This document shows positions 44,812 through 55,435 of a DNA stretch of 64,000 bases, piece by piece. The position numbers and the translations under genes were made by a program. Under the pieces are notes generated by a model, which was given only the letters and a program-made list of their open reading frames with translations, ran no database searches and was not told the origin of the DNA. How positions within the stretch are numbered: position 1 is the stretch's first letter; each line of letters opens with the position of its first letter. The stretch spans positions 20,214 to 84,213 of the forward strand of contig CAIOYD010000009.1 of assembly GCA_903862415.1 (NCBI GenBank), in the 5' to 3' direction. This DNA is from an uncultured Oxalobacteraceae bacterium (GTDB lineage: Bacteria; Pseudomonadota; Gammaproteobacteria; Burkholderiales; Burkholderiaceae_D).

Positions 44812-45822
44812 TTATTTTTCTAACAGACTCATCAAAAACTGTTCGCAATCAACTGGCAATGCCGCGTTGACCGTCATCGGACTGCCACTGTCCGGATGAG
44901 TAAAGGTAATTTGATGAGCATGCAAAAACATGCGTTTAAGTGCAATCCGGCTGCCTTGTGGTTTGAGCAATTGCCGGTTGAGGGCAAAATCACCGTATTT
45001 ATCATCCCCCGCCATGGCAAAACCGCTGGCCGATAAATGTACCCTGATCTGGTGGGTACGACCAGTTTTGAGCTCAGCTTCGAGCAGAGTAAATTCACCA
45101 TAACGACGCAGCAGGGTAAATACCGTGTGACTGGCCATACCATCGGCCTGCACCCTGACCCGGCGCTCTCCATCGGCGGCGGTATATTTATGTAGAGGCA
45201 ACTTAATGTGCTGACGCTGATTCTTCCACTCGCCCTGTATCAGAGTCAGATAACGCTTGTCCGTTAAACCGTCACGCATCTGCTCATGCAGATTGGTCAG
45301 GGCGGAGCGTTTTTTGGCCAATAACAGGATGCCGGAGGTTTCCCGATCCAGTCGATGCACGAGTTCAAGAAATTTAGCATCCGGTCTGGCGGCACGCAAT
45401 TGCTCAATAACGCCATACGAGATGCCGGAACCGCCATGCACGGCTACGCCGCTGGGTTTGTCTATAATAAGCAAATGTGCATCTTCAAACAGAATGGCAA
45501 ATTCAGCGCCAGGAGCATGATTCGGCTTGGCTTCGGCCATACGCACCGGCGGCACTCGTACCACATCACCCTGCTTCAGCCGGTAAAGTTGATCAATTCT
45601 GCCTTTATTTACCCTAACCTGTCCTGAACGCAAGATTTGGTAGACATGACTTTTCGGCACGCCTTTGCATATTTTTAATAAAAAATTATCAATACGCTGC
45701 CCCACATCTTCTTCCGAAATTGTCAGCATTTGCACTTGTGCAACTGTCGCCGAAGCCGAATGTTCTAAATTAGAAACATTCTTTTCAGGCGATTTACTAT
45801 TAAATTTCGCTAAGTCCTTCAT
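44812..45822 (-). CDS. rluC: 23S rRNA pseudouridine synthase RluC
   Basis: RluC makes pseudouridine at 955, 2504 and 2580 of 23S rRNA. The 336-residue protein has an S4 domain (GQRIDNFLLKICKGVPKSHVY) and the RluA-type catalytic block ELVHRLDRETSGILLLAKK with the catalytic Asp, plus LKTGRTHQIRVHLSASG. An N-terminal Ser/Asn-rich stretch precedes the S4 domain. The ATG at 45822 is chosen; the frame begins at a TTG at 45846. It is divergent from rne, as in many Proteobacteria. Confidence 0.95.
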   Translation of the reverse strand: MKDLAKFNSKSPEKNVSNLEHSASATVAQVQMLTISEEDVGQRIDNFLLKICKGVPKSHVYQILRSGQVRVNKGRIDQLYRLKQGDVVRVPPVRMAEAKPNHAPGAEFAILFEDAHLLIIDKPSGVAVHGGSGISYGVIEQLRAARPDAKFLELVHRLDRETSGILLLAKKRSALTNLHEQMRDGLTDKRYLTLIQGEWKNQRQHIKLPLHKYTAADGERRVRVQADGMASHTVFTLLRRYGEFTLLEAELKTGRTHQIRVHLSASGFAMAGDDKYGDFALNRQLLKPQGSRIALKRMFLHAHQITFTHPDSGSPMTVNAALPVDCEQFLMSLLEK

Positions 45823-46459
45823 TTTGAATATATAATTGTTTCGCAATTTAAATTAAATTGCTGGTGTGAGAATAAAAGAACACATTCTACACAGAGGTGA
45901 GTCAGTCAGCCTCGCCTATTTGCAAATTTGACTGAAAAGATGTGTGCGTACTTTCTCAGTGCATAGATAGTTATATCAGTTGCCGAGGGAAGGTTGTTGT
46001 AGTCCTGATATTAAGAATTTTTACCGTTCAGCAGTTACTCACGTTGGGTATGCTGACTGGTTGATGAGTTGTTGCATTATCGATTTTTACAAGCTGTGCT
46101 GTGCAGCACAGTTACCGGGTTTATTACTCTGGTGACTTTGTGGTGTTGATGTGTTGAGGCCTATCCGGCAGAGACTATCCCGAAAACACTTAAGTGACAC
46201 GCTCAGTCAAGTTGCGCATCGCCTGGCGATGAGGTTGCGTTAAATAGCTTGCCCTGCATGGTTATTTTTCTCCCCGTCAGTCCAGAGACATGTGCACTCG
46301 ATAAGGTTTCCATTCACGCCTGTGCAGGGCCGGCTCATCGCCTGGTCGTGCAAATTCCCACCATCCGGATTACACCTCCACTACGCACATTCCCCATGTA
46401 GCGCTGGCGTCTGTACACTGTACGCGCCTTATAGGTGACCCCTGGTCACGGAGTAAAAA
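45823..46459. promoter_or_regulatory. Divergent rluC/rne control region with long rne leader
   Basis: The 637-base gap holds the promoters of rluC and rne. In other bacteria rne has a long leader whose hairpins let RNase E control its own messenger. Here a perfect hairpin lies at 46094-46111 (CTGTGCT, GTGC, AGCACAG), and several U-rich stretches (for example near 46264-46275) are plausible RNase E sites. TTGACT at 45928 is a possible -35 box but no matching -10 box is convincing. No open frame is seen. Confidence 0.6.
46094..46111 (+). promoter_or_regulatory. Hairpin in the rne leader
   Basis: A seven-base perfect stem closes a GTGC loop. It lies 350 bases before the rne start codon and is a candidate for the RNase E-sensing element. 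Confidence 0.45.
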
Positions 46460-49297
46460 ATGAAACGAATGTTATTTAATGCTACGCAACAAGAAGAACT
46501 GCGTGTAGCCATTGTTGATGGGCAAAAACTCATCGATATCGATATCGAAACAGCTGGTCGTGAATTACGCAAATCCAATATTTACAAAGGCGTCATCACC
46601 CGGATTGAACCTTCTCTGGAAGCCTGCTTTGTCAACTACGGTGAAGATCGTCATGGATTTTTACCGTTTAAAGAAGTAGCTCGCACCTACTTCAAAGAAG
46701 GCGCCGATCCACGCACTGCTTCGATTAAAGAAGCGCTGCGCGAAGGTCAGGAAATCATGATTCAGGTGGAAAAAGAAGAGCGCGGCAATAAAGGCGCCGC
46801 CCTGACTTCATTTGTTTCACTTGCTGGTCGCTATCTGGTGCTCATGCCTAACAATCCACGCGGTGGCGGAGTTTCGCGCCGGGTCGAAGGTGAAGATCGC
46901 CAGGAATTGCGCGACACCATGGATAAACTGGATTTACCTACCGGCATGTCCGTCATTGCCCGCACTGCTGGCATCGGCCGCAACGTCGATGAACTGCAAT
47001 GGGATCTGAACTACCTCATGCAACTCTGGCGTGCGATTGAAGGCGCCAACAAATCGGCTTCCGGCGCATTCCTGATTTATCAGGAATCTTCACTGGTCAT
47101 CCGTGCCATCCGTGATTATTTCCAACCCGATATCGGTGAAATTTTAATTGATACCGACGACATCTACGAGCAAGCTCAGCAGTTTATGAGCCACGTGATG
47201 CCGGACATGGTTCACCGGGTAAAGCGTTACAGCGACGATGTGCCGCTGTTCTCACGCTTCCAGATTGAACATCAGATTGAAACTGCGTATTCACGCACCG
47301 TACCGTTGCCATCCGGCGGCGCGATTGTAATTGATCATACCGAAGCACTGGTCTCGGTCGACGTCAACTCGGCGCGCGCTACCCGCGGCTCTGACATTGA
47401 AGCCACGGCCTTCAATACCAATTGCGAAGCGGCCGAAGAAGTTGCCCGTCAATTGCGTCTGCGCGATCTGGGTGGTTTGATCGTGATCGATTTTATCGAC
47501 ATGGAAAACGCCAAAAATCAACGCGAAGTGGAAACACGTCTGAAAGAATCCCTGCGCTACGACCGCGCCCGGGTACAGATGGGTAAAATTTCCCGTTTTG
47601 GCCTGATGGAATTATCGCGTCAGCGCATGCGCCCTTCCCTGTCTGAAGGCAGCCATGTTACCTGCCCGCGCTGCAATGGCACTGGTCATATTCGTGATAC
47701 CGAATCTTCTGCTCTGCAGGTATTGCGTATCATCCAGGAAGAAGCCATGAAAGAAAATTCCGCAGCAATTCATGTGCAGGTTCCGGTCGATGTGGCCGCC
47801 TTCCTGCTCAATGAAAAACGCGGCGAAATTCTCAAAATTGAAACCCGTCACCGTGTAACTGCTATCCTGATTCCTAACAAACATCTGGAAACACCGCACT
47901 ATAAACTCGATCGTCTGAAATCCGATGATCCGCGTCTGGAAGAAACCCACGCCAGCTACGCCATGGCAGAAAAAGTCGATACCGATATTGGCTATAACAA
48001 GCGCAATAAGGAAGACATGAAGCCGCGTCAGGAAGCTGTCGTCAAGAGCATTACGCCTGAGACCGCACCGATCGTTGAACGCAAGGAAGTTCCTGTCGTC
48101 AAAGTAGCGGCTCCAGTGCCCAGCGCTCCGGTCGGCTTCTTTGGCCGCCTGATCAACTGGCTCGCTGGCACCCCGGCCAAAACCGAAGCTCCGGTTCAGG
48201 CGCTGGTCAAACCGATTACCAAGTCCGAGTCAGATCGTTCAGATCGCAACAACCGCAACCGCAATCGTAATGGTCGTACTCGCCGCGATGCGGAAGAACG
48301 TCCGGCTAATGCTCCTGCTGCCAGCAATAAACCAGCCAAACCGGCCGAAGCAGCCGATGCGACGCAGCGGCCAGCCAAAGCACCTCGCCCACCACGTCCG
48401 GAACGTGAAAGCCAGGAAGCGCGGCGCGAACGCCAACAGCGTGAACGTGAAGAACGTGCTGCAAAAAAAGCCGCCGCACTGAGTCTGGCACCGGAAACAC
48501 CGGTCGTTGCCGATCTGGTCAGTCTGGCTGAATCGGAAGAAAAGCAGGAACAACTGGCCAATGGCGAAACTGCCGAAGAAGGCGGTGATGAACCACGTCG
48601 TCGTCGTCGTCGCGGTGGTCGCAATCGCAATCGTCGTGATCGTGAAAATGGTGAAAGCGGCAGCAACGAACAAGCGCCACGCGAAAATTCAGAAGATTTT
48701 GTTCCGGTTGCCGATATTGCCCATGCTGAACAACATCAGGCAAATGTCACCGCTCAGGATACGGTTACCGCAGTTGTTACTGAAGTCGCCGCTCCGGTCG
48801 CTGCAACGCCAGTCGTTGCTGAGGCTGCTGTGCCCGTCGCTGAGGTTATCGCTCCGATAGCACACGTTGAGGTGATCAGCGCAGCAGTTGCACCAGTGGC
48901 TGAGTTTGCTGCTGTTGTAGCCGAGGTTGTTGCGCCCGTCGTTGAAGTTGCTGCGCCCGTCGTTGAAGTTGCTGCACCCGTCGTTGAAGTTGCTGCACCC
49001 GTCGTTGAAGTTGCTGCACCGGTGATAACTGCTGCCGCGATCATACCTGCACAGGTCGAACTAAAATTTGAAGCTCCGGCAGTGCAGCCAGTGACCACGA
49101 AAGTAGAAGATTTGCAGGACATGCTGCAATCTGCCGGCCTGGTGTTGGCAGCGACAGATCCGGGAAAATTGCGTCAGGCTCAGGCTGCAGCCACCCCGGT
49201 AGCGGAAGTTCGTCAACCACGACTGCGCAAACCGCCAGTGGAAGTCATCAATGAACCATTGCAACTGATCCAGACTAAAAACGATACAGCAAGCTAA
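46460..49297 (+). CDS. rne: Ribonuclease E
   Basis: RNase E is the main endoribonuclease and degradosome scaffold. The 945-residue protein opens with MKRMLFNATQQEELRVAIVD and an S1 domain (RIEPSLEACFVNYGEDRHGF). The catalytic DNase I-like part has SVDVNSARATRGSDIE and LIVIDFIDM with the metal-binding Asp residues. The zinc link is CPRCNGTG. From about residue 520 it is disordered: an Arg/Asn-rich RNA-binding patch (RRRRRRGGRNRNRRDREN near 715), a Val/Ala/Pro-rich stretch with tandem AAPVVEV units, and a final conserved tail. The ATG at 46460 has GGAG upstream. It ends before a strong terminator. Confidence 0.97.
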   Translation: MKRMLFNATQQEELRVAIVDGQKLIDIDIETAGRELRKSNIYKGVITRIEPSLEACFVNYGEDRHGFLPFKEVARTYFKEGADPRTASIKEALREGQEIMIQVEKEERGNKGAALTSFVSLAGRYLVLMPNNPRGGGVSRRVEGEDRQELRDTMDKLDLPTGMSVIARTAGIGRNVDELQWDLNYLMQLWRAIEGANKSASGAFLIYQESSLVIRAIRDYFQPDIGEILIDTDDIYEQAQQFMSHVMPDMVHRVKRYSDDVPLFSRFQIEHQIETAYSRTVPLPSGGAIVIDHTEALVSVDVNSARATRGSDIEATAFNTNCEAAEEVARQLRLRDLGGLIVIDFIDMENAKNQREVETRLKESLRYDRARVQMGKISRFGLMELSRQRMRPSLSEGSHVTCPRCNGTGHIRDTESSALQVLRIIQEEAMKENSAAIHVQVPVDVAAFLLNEKRGEILKIETRHRVTAILIPNKHLETPHYKLDRLKSDDPRLEETHASYAMAEKVDTDIGYNKRNKEDMKPRQEAVVKSITPETAPIVERKEVPVVKVAAPVPSAPVGFFGRLINWLAGTPAKTEAPVQALVKPITKSESDRSDRNNRNRNRNGRTRRDAEERPANAPAASNKPAKPAEAADATQRPAKAPRPPRPERESQEARRERQQREREERAAKKAAALSLAPETPVVADLVSLAESEEKQEQLANGETAEEGGDEPRRRRRRGGRNRNRRDRENGESGSNEQAPRENSEDFVPVADIAHAEQHQANVTAQDTVTAVVTEVAAPVAATPVVAEAAVPVAEVIAPIAHVEVISAAVAPVAEFAAVVAEVVAPVVEVAAPVVEVAAPVVEVAAPVVEVAAPVITAAAIIPAQVELKFEAPAVQPVTTKVEDLQDMLQSAGLVLAATDPGKLRQAQAAATPVAEVRQPRLRKPPVEVINEPLQLIQTKNDTAS
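48926..49022 (+). repeat. 21-base tandem repeat inside rne (AAPVVEV units)
   Basis: Four full copies (48926-48946, 48947-48967, 48968-48988, 48989-49009) and a partial fifth encode the heptapeptide AAPVVEV in tandem. The last three copies are nearly identical, so copy number may vary between strains. The repeat is in the disordered C-terminal part. Confidence 0.85.
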
Positions 49298-49320
49298 TAT
49301 TGTTTTAATGGCAGGTAAAA

Positions 49321-49349
49321 AAACAGACTCTCAGGGGTCTGTTTTTTTT
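49321..49349 (+). terminator. rne terminator
   Basis: AACAGAC (49322-49328) pairs with GTCTGTT (49337-49343) and is followed by a run of T, 25 bases after the rne stop. Confidence 0.88.
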
Positions 49350-49572
49350 CGTGCGTGTCGTTACTCAAGCCTTCAAAAGCGCTGTTGACGCATATCAATC
49401 ATTCCCTCAATAAACTCTTTCCTTCCTCCATGGTTTCACCTAGTTTACCTCGTACAGACACACCTTCAACGTAAAAAATTGCAAAATACAAATTAAATTA
49501 ACATAATAATCTCTACGAAACAGCAAATAAGTTCGCTGCTATTTCACTGTCCTACACAGACCAGTATTAAAG

Positions 49573-52500
49573 ATGTCTTCAGCAAAGTTGATCAAAACTA
49601 TGCAATCTGAGCAGAAAACGATTTTTTTGCCTACCCCACGTCAGCAAAAAACACCGTTAAGCAATATGATCAGAATGTTGCTTTTACTGGCAGCCATACA
49701 ACTGACTGCCTGGATTCTGCCAAGCTGGCCGGAATTCACCGGCATCCCTTATTACCTGCCACTGCATAACCTGCTGGAGATGATTTCGATTGTCATCTCG
49801 ATGATGGTGTGTGCGATAGGCTGGAATTCGCGCAGTCAGAATCTTTCCGGCAACGTCATCTTGCTGGCCTGCGTGTTTTTTTGCGTCGGGCTGCTGGATT
49901 TTCTGCACTCCGTCTCCTATGTTGGCATGCCGGATTACTTTAGCCACAACGATGCACAAAAACATCTGTATTTCTGGCTTGCAGGCCGATTATTAGCCGC
50001 ACTGGTGTTGCTTGGGATTGTGGTGCGTCCATGGAAGCCATTAAAATGGTTTTCAGCACGTTACCTGACACTCGGCATTATGCTGGGATTGATTCTGCTG
50101 CTTAACTGGGTCGTGATCACACACCAAAGCTGGCTGCCGGATATGTTTATTCCCGGACAGGGATTGACCGCACTTAAAAAATCCATTGAATACATCATTA
50201 TTATTATTAATGTTTTCACCGCTCTGCTGCTTTGGAAAAAACTCCGTACGCACCAAACACAAACCAATATTTTTTTGTTTGGTGCCATAAGCACTCTGGC
50301 AATGAGTGAATTTTACTTTACGCTCTACAGCACCATGACCGGCAGCTACAACGTACTCGGACACATTTACAAGGTGATCGCCTACCTGATGATTTACCGT
50401 GCCATCGTGATTGAAATTATCGACGAACCTTATCAGCAACTGAGTAAATTCAAAGACATCATCGATTCCTCCGAAGATGCCATCATGAGTCTTTCTCTGG
50501 GCAATATCATCCAGAGCTGGAACAAAGGTGCCGAACGTATGTTTGGTTACAGCGCAGCAGAGGCGATCGGCGCTCCCATACAGATGCTCATACCGGCGGA
50601 TGACGTTGCCCAACAATTACATTTTTTTGACCAGATCCACCACGGCAGCCTCATCCGTCAATATGAAGCCACCCGGCATAAAAAAGATGGCCAACTCATT
50701 CACATTGCCACCTCGATCAGCCCGATTCTTGATGAACAGTACAAAATCATCGGCATCGCCAAGATAGACCGGGATATCAGTCAGCGCAAAAAAAATGACT
50801 GGCGTTTAGTGCAAATGAATCTGGCACTCAATTGCGTACGTGAAGCCGCATTTTTAATGAATCAGGATGGCAATTTTTTGTATGTAAATGATGAAGCCTG
50901 CCGGATTCTGGAATACAGTCGCGAAGAACTGCTCAACGGTATGGGCGCGTCGCAGATTGATCCTGAGTGGTCACGGGAAAGATTATCCGACTACTGGAAC
51001 GAACTCAAACACCATGGATCGCGCATGATTGAATCTATCCACGTCACCAGCAGTGGCCGCGCCTTTCCGGTTGAAATCAGCACCAATTATTTTGAATTTG
51101 AAGGTCAGGGTTACAACATGGCACTGGTGCGCGACATCAGCGTACGCAAACAGGCTGAAAATGACATACGGATTGCCGCCACTGCCTTTGAATCCCAGGA
51201 AGGCATGACGATTAACGATCAGGATGGCCTGATCATCAAGGTCAACAAAGCCTTTAGCAGAATCACCGGATACAGTACCGAAGAAGTGACAGGAAAAAAT
51301 CCCCGCTTATTAAAATCCGGCCGTCACGATCGCCAGTTTTATGCAGCCATGTGGCACAGCATTCTGACTACTGGCGCGTGGGAAGGCGAAATCTGGAACC
51401 GGCGTAAAAATGGTGAAATTTATCCCGAACATCTGACGATCACGGCGGTAAAAAATGAGCACGGCGTTGTCACCAACTATGTTGCCACACTCACTGACAT
51501 TACCCACACCAAGGCCGCCGAAGATGAAATCAGGCACCTGGCCTTTTACGATCCACTCACCCAATTGCCTAACCGGCGACTGTTGCATGACCGGCTCAAG
51601 CAGGCATTATCGGCCACATCACGTAATGGTCTGACCGGTGCGGTATTATTTATTGATCTGGATAATTTTAAAACACTCAATGATTCTCTGGGTCACGACA
51701 TCGGCGATATTTTACTTGAGCAAGTTGCCCTGCGACTCAAATCCTGCATACGCGAAGAAGATACCGTGGCGCGTCTGGGTGGGGATGAATTTGTGGTAAT
51801 GATCGAAGGGATGAGTAAAAACACCATGGATGCCGCCGAACAAACCAAAACCGTCGGCAACAAAATTCTCAACGAACTGAACCAGATTTACCAGTTAGGA
51901 AAATATCCCTATCACAATACCCCCAGTATTGGTGTCACCCTGTTCAGCGACAATAAACAATCGATTGACGATGTCCTCAAACAGGCCGACCTTGCCATGT
52001 ACCAGTCCAAAAAAATGGGCCGCAATACGCTCAGCTTTTTTGATCCGCATATGCAGGAAGTCATTAACGCACGCTCTAAAATTGATCGGGATTTGCATAT
52101 CGCGCTTGAACAACAGCAGTTTGAACTGTACTACCAGGTTCAAATGCAGCAACGGGGACAATTTGGCATGTTTCACCCTATCGGCGCTGAAGCCCTGATC
52201 CGCTGGAATCATCCGGAACGCGGCCTCGTTCCGCCGATCGATTTCATTCCTCTGGCAGAAGAAAGCGGATTAATAATCCCTATCGGCGAATGGGTGCTGG
52301 AGAGCGCCTGTGCGCAAATCAAACTCTGGGAGCGCGATGCCAAAACCCGTCACTGGGTGCTCGCCGTCAACATCAGCGCCAGACAGTTTCGCCAACCTCA
52401 GTTTGTTGAACAGGTCCACGCGATTATCGACAAACACGCCATCAACCCGACATTGCTTAAGCTGGAACTGACCGAGAGTTTATTACTGGAAGACGTGGAA

Positions 52501-52854
52501 AACACCATCAGCACCATGCAACAGCTAAAGCAGTTAGGAGTGAAGTTTTCTCTCGATGATTTTGGCACCGGCTATTCTTCGCTGCAGTACCTCAAACAAT
52601 TGCCGCTGGATCAGCTCAAAATCGACCAGTCGTTTGTTCGTGACCTGGTGACTGATAATACTGACCGGGCTATCGTCAGCACCATCATTACCATGGCCTG
52701 CAATTTAAATCTGAATCATATAGCCGAAGGCGTTGAAACCAAGGCTCAGCAACAGCTGCTGCTGAGCATGGGCTGCCATCACCATCAGGGCTACCTGTAT
52801 GGAAAACCGATACGAATAGCGCAGTTTGAAGCTACTTATATAGCATTAAGATAA
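49573..52854 (+). CDS. MASE3-PAS-GGDEF-EAL cyclic-di-GMP signalling protein
   Basis: The 1093-residue protein has an N-terminal membrane sensor of MASE3 type (about residues 35-280; PLHNLLEMISIVISMMV, GLLDFLHSVSYVGMPDYF). Three PAS domains follow (about 290-410, 420-540, 545-660). The GGDEF domain (about 665-830) has RLGGDEFVVMIEG with an RxxD inhibitory site five residues before it (REED). The EAL domain (about 845-1090) keeps GAEALIRWNHPERG, ELTESLLLED and LDDFGTGYSSLQYLK. Both catalytic sets look intact, so it could make or break cyclic-di-GMP depending on signal. It is monocistronic and overlaps the convergent rmuC by nine bases. Confidence 0.93.
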   Translation: MSSAKLIKTMQSEQKTIFLPTPRQQKTPLSNMIRMLLLLAAIQLTAWILPSWPEFTGIPYYLPLHNLLEMISIVISMMVCAIGWNSRSQNLSGNVILLACVFFCVGLLDFLHSVSYVGMPDYFSHNDAQKHLYFWLAGRLLAALVLLGIVVRPWKPLKWFSARYLTLGIMLGLILLLNWVVITHQSWLPDMFIPGQGLTALKKSIEYIIIIINVFTALLLWKKLRTHQTQTNIFLFGAISTLAMSEFYFTLYSTMTGSYNVLGHIYKVIAYLMIYRAIVIEIIDEPYQQLSKFKDIIDSSEDAIMSLSLGNIIQSWNKGAERMFGYSAAEAIGAPIQMLIPADDVAQQLHFFDQIHHGSLIRQYEATRHKKDGQLIHIATSISPILDEQYKIIGIAKIDRDISQRKKNDWRLVQMNLALNCVREAAFLMNQDGNFLYVNDEACRILEYSREELLNGMGASQIDPEWSRERLSDYWNELKHHGSRMIESIHVTSSGRAFPVEISTNYFEFEGQGYNMALVRDISVRKQAENDIRIAATAFESQEGMTINDQDGLIIKVNKAFSRITGYSTEEVTGKNPRLLKSGRHDRQFYAAMWHSILTTGAWEGEIWNRRKNGEIYPEHLTITAVKNEHGVVTNYVATLTDITHTKAAEDEIRHLAFYDPLTQLPNRRLLHDRLKQALSATSRNGLTGAVLFIDLDNFKTLNDSLGHDIGDILLEQVALRLKSCIREEDTVARLGGDEFVVMIEGMSKNTMDAAEQTKTVGNKILNELNQIYQLGKYPYHNTPSIGVTLFSDNKQSIDDVLKQADLAMYQSKKMGRNTLSFFDPHMQEVINARSKIDRDLHIALEQQQFELYYQVQMQQRGQFGMFHPIGAEALIRWNHPERGLVPPIDFIPLAEESGLIIPIGEWVLESACAQIKLWERDAKTRHWVLAVNISARQFRQPQFVEQVHAIIDKHAINPTLLKLELTESLLLEDVENTISTMQQLKQLGVKFSLDDFGTGYSSLQYLKQLPLDQLKIDQSFVRDLVTDNTDRAIVSTIITMACNLNLNHIAEGVETKAQQQLLLSMGCHHHQGYLYGKPIRIAQFEATYIALR

Positions 52855-54222
52855 TGGAATTTGTTTGGCAGGCTCAGCATCATCTTCATCACCATCTAGC
52901 AACTGGGCAGGTATTTTTTTTGTCGGCTTGACGCCCAGATTCCTCACCTGCTCCGCCTGACGGATCAGGTTGCCGCGGCCGGTAGATAATTTGGCTTTGG
53001 CATCATCAAATGATTTTTGTGTCTGCCCCAGCTTTTTACCGACATCGTCCAGATCTTCTACAAAACCAACGAATTTATCGTACAACTTGGCGCACTGCTG
53101 GGCAATTTCTTGCGCGTTGCGGTTTTGCTGTTCCTGACGCCAGATATAAGCAATGGTACGCAAATTGGCCAGCAAGGTACTCGGACTGACCAGCAAGACA
53201 TTTTTTGCCAGCGCATCGTTAAACAGCGTTTGATCGTGACTGAAAGCCAGCATAAAGGCTGGCTCAACAGCAATGAACAGCATGACAAAATCCGGTGCTT
53301 TCAATCCTGTGAGTGTCTGGTAATTTTTATCGGACAGTCCTTTGATATGGGCGCGCACCGAAATTAAATGCTGCCTCAGGTTGTCAGCCCGCTCTTCCTC
53401 GGTGGTGGCGCTCACATAACGCTCATAAGCCACCAGCGACATTTTGGCGTCGACGATCATGTGGCGATTTTCCGGCAAATGAATAATCACATCCGGGCGA
53501 TGCTGGCCGCCGTCCTCACGGGTAAAACTGTTTTGTACCTGATACTCTTCCCCGCGTCGCAGACCAGATGATTCCAGCACCGTTTCGAGCACCATCTCAC
53601 CCCAGATTCCCTGGGTTTTATTATTACCTTTGAGCGCCTGGGTCAAATTAATCGCGTCCTCGCTGATTTTGCCATTCAGGGCGGCGAGACGTTCAATTTC
53701 ATTTTTCAGGGTTAAGCGCTCTTTGGAATCTTTATCATAAGTGTCAGCCACCTGGGTTTGAAACTGAGTGATTTTTTCCTGTAGTGGCACAAGAATGCCT
53801 CCCAGATTAATCAGGTTTTGTTCGGTGAATTTTTTTGATTTTTCTTCCAGAATCTGATTAGCCAGCAATTGAAACTGATTGCCAAATTCGCTGCGCGTGG
53901 CTTCCAGCAAGGCCAGTTTTTCTGCACTCTGGGTGCGCTCCGCTTCCAATCGCGTCATCAACTCGGCAATTTTGGCTTGCTGCGTGGCAGATTGTTGCTG
54001 TTGCTGGGTCACTCTGGCCTGCAATTCCAGCAACTGATTTTGGGTCTGCTCAGTCAAATGGGTTTGTGCCGCCAATCGTTCTTTGAGTATTGCCAGCTCG
54101 GTTTCGCCCTCGCCACGCTCTACGCTATGCCGTTGACGCTGTTTTAAATTGAACACCAATGCGATCAAACCGATCAGTGCGACCAGCAGTAATCCAGCCA
54201 TCAGCCATACATTCGCATCCAT
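52846..54222 (-). CDS. rmuC: DNA recombination protein RmuC
   Basis: The 458-residue protein has an N-terminal membrane helix (LMAGLLLVALIGLIALVF), a long coiled coil (about residues 40-150) and the RmuC nuclease-like domain (QGIWGEMVLETVLESSGLR, DVIIHLPENRHMIVDAKMSL, ALAKNVLLVSPSTLLANL). RmuC limits inversion between short inverted repeats. Its tail is Lys/Asp-rich. It converges on the GGDEF-EAL gene. Confidence 0.95.
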   Translation of the reverse strand: MDANVWLMAGLLLVALIGLIALVFNLKQRQRHSVERGEGETELAILKERLAAQTHLTEQTQNQLLELQARVTQQQQQSATQQAKIAELMTRLEAERTQSAEKLALLEATRSEFGNQFQLLANQILEEKSKKFTEQNLINLGGILVPLQEKITQFQTQVADTYDKDSKERLTLKNEIERLAALNGKISEDAINLTQALKGNNKTQGIWGEMVLETVLESSGLRRGEEYQVQNSFTREDGGQHRPDVIIHLPENRHMIVDAKMSLVAYERYVSATTEEERADNLRQHLISVRAHIKGLSDKNYQTLTGLKAPDFVMLFIAVEPAFMLAFSHDQTLFNDALAKNVLLVSPSTLLANLRTIAYIWRQEQQNRNAQEIAQQCAKLYDKFVGFVEDLDDVGKKLGQTQKSFDDAKAKLSTGRGNLIRQAEQVRNLGVKPTKKIPAQLLDGDEDDAEPAKQIPLS

Positions 54223-54325
54223 GAAATTCTATCCTGTGTAGTGGTTTATTTTGCTGTGCATGATACCTCACCAGCTCCTCTACTGGTAAGATACCGGATC
54301 GCCACAGAGTGAACCAACAAACCGC

Positions 54326-55432
54326 ATGTCACGTCGAATCATTCCCATTCTTGATCAGCGCACCAACGCTGCTGTTACGCCCTTCACGGCCATCAGCAGT
54401 ACCGGCCTGCTGCTTGACAGCTTGCAGCGCCCGCTGCGCGACTTGCGTATTTCCGTGACCGACCGCTGCAATTTTCGTTGCATTTATTGCATGCCAAGAA
54501 GCGTGTTTGATCAACACTATCCTTATCTGCCACACAGCTCACTGCTGACGTTTGAAGAAATCACCCGCACGGCCAGATTGCTGGTGGCCCATGGAGTCAA
54601 CAAAATCCGCCTGACTGGCGGCGAACCCTTGTTGCGCAAGAATCTGGAACGGCTGGTGGCGATGTTACGCGCCCTGCCGACACCCGACGGTTTGCCACTC
54701 GATATCACCCTCACCACCAATGGTGCCTTGCTGGCGCAAAAAGCCCGTTTGCTGAAACAGGCGGGACTCAACCGGGTCACCGTTTCTCTGGATGCGCTCG
54801 ATGACGAGATTTTCAAACGAATGAATGATGCTGACTTTTCCGTGGCCGAAGTACTGCACGGACTGGAGGTGGCGCATCAGGAAGGCCTGGGGCCTGTCAA
54901 AATCAATATGGTGGTTAAAAAAGGCGTCAATGATCAGCAGATTCTGCCCATGGCACGTCACTTCAAGGGTACGCCCTTCACTCTGCGCCTGATTGAATAT
55001 ATGGATGTCGGCGCCTCCAATGGCTGGAAAATGGATGAAGTTGTTCCGTCTGCGGAGGTTATTAATCAACTCAATGCCAGTTCGGCCGATATGCAGCTCA
55101 TTCCGCAGGCCGCCAACTATCCGGGTGAAACCGCACAACGTTGGAACTATCGCGACGGCAGCGGTGAAATCGGCCTGATTTCCAGTGTTACTCAGGCGTT
55201 TTGTCAGGATTGCACCCGCCTGCGCCTGTCCACCGAAGGAAAACTGTATACCTGTCTGTTTGCCAGTCAGGGCTACGATGTGCGGACACTGTTACGGGAA
55301 CAAAGTGATGACAGCCAACTGTCATCTGCCATGGCACAGTTGTGGCAGCAGCGAGGCGACCGTTATTCGGAAATACGCCATCAACAAACCGGACTGGCGC
55401 CCAAAATCGAAATGTCGTATATCGGTGGCTAA
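54326..55432 (+). CDS. moaA: GTP 3',8-cyclase MoaA
   Basis: This radical SAM enzyme starts molybdenum cofactor synthesis. The N-terminal cluster is [10 protein letters not shown], the C-terminal cluster includes [19 protein letters not shown], and the protein ends with the conserved Gly-Gly (YIGG). The stretch [12 protein letters not shown] is typical. The 368-residue length is normal. It opens a three-gene set with mobA (three bases later) and moeA. Confidence 0.97.
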   Translation: MSRRIIPILDQRTNAAVTPFTAISSTGLLLDSLQRPLRDLRISVTDRCNFRCIYCMPRSVFDQHYPYLPHSSLLTFEEITRTARLLVAHGVNKIRLTGGEPLLRKNLERLVAMLRALPTPDGLPLDITLTTNGALLAQKARLLKQAGLNRVTVSLDALDDEIFKRMNDADFSVAEVLHGLEVAHQEGLGPVKINMVVKKGVNDQQILPMARHFKGTPFTLRLIEYMDVGASNGWKMDEVVPSAEVINQLNASSADMQLIPQAANYPGETAQRWNYRDGSGEIGLISSVTQAFCQDCTRLRLSTEGKLYTCLFASQGYDVRTLLREQSDDSQLSSAMAQLWQQRGDRYSEIRHQQTGLAPKIEMSYIGG

Positions 55433-55435
55433 TCC

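Noticed and set aside
48196..48673. Two long minus-strand frames opposite the rne tail
   Set aside because: Their composition (Arg/Ser-rich and Thr/Ile-rich) reflects the antisense of an Arg/Ala-rich coding region.
48926..49022. CRISPR-like array
   Set aside because: The repeats are contiguous, in frame and without spacers; they are a coding tandem repeat in rne.
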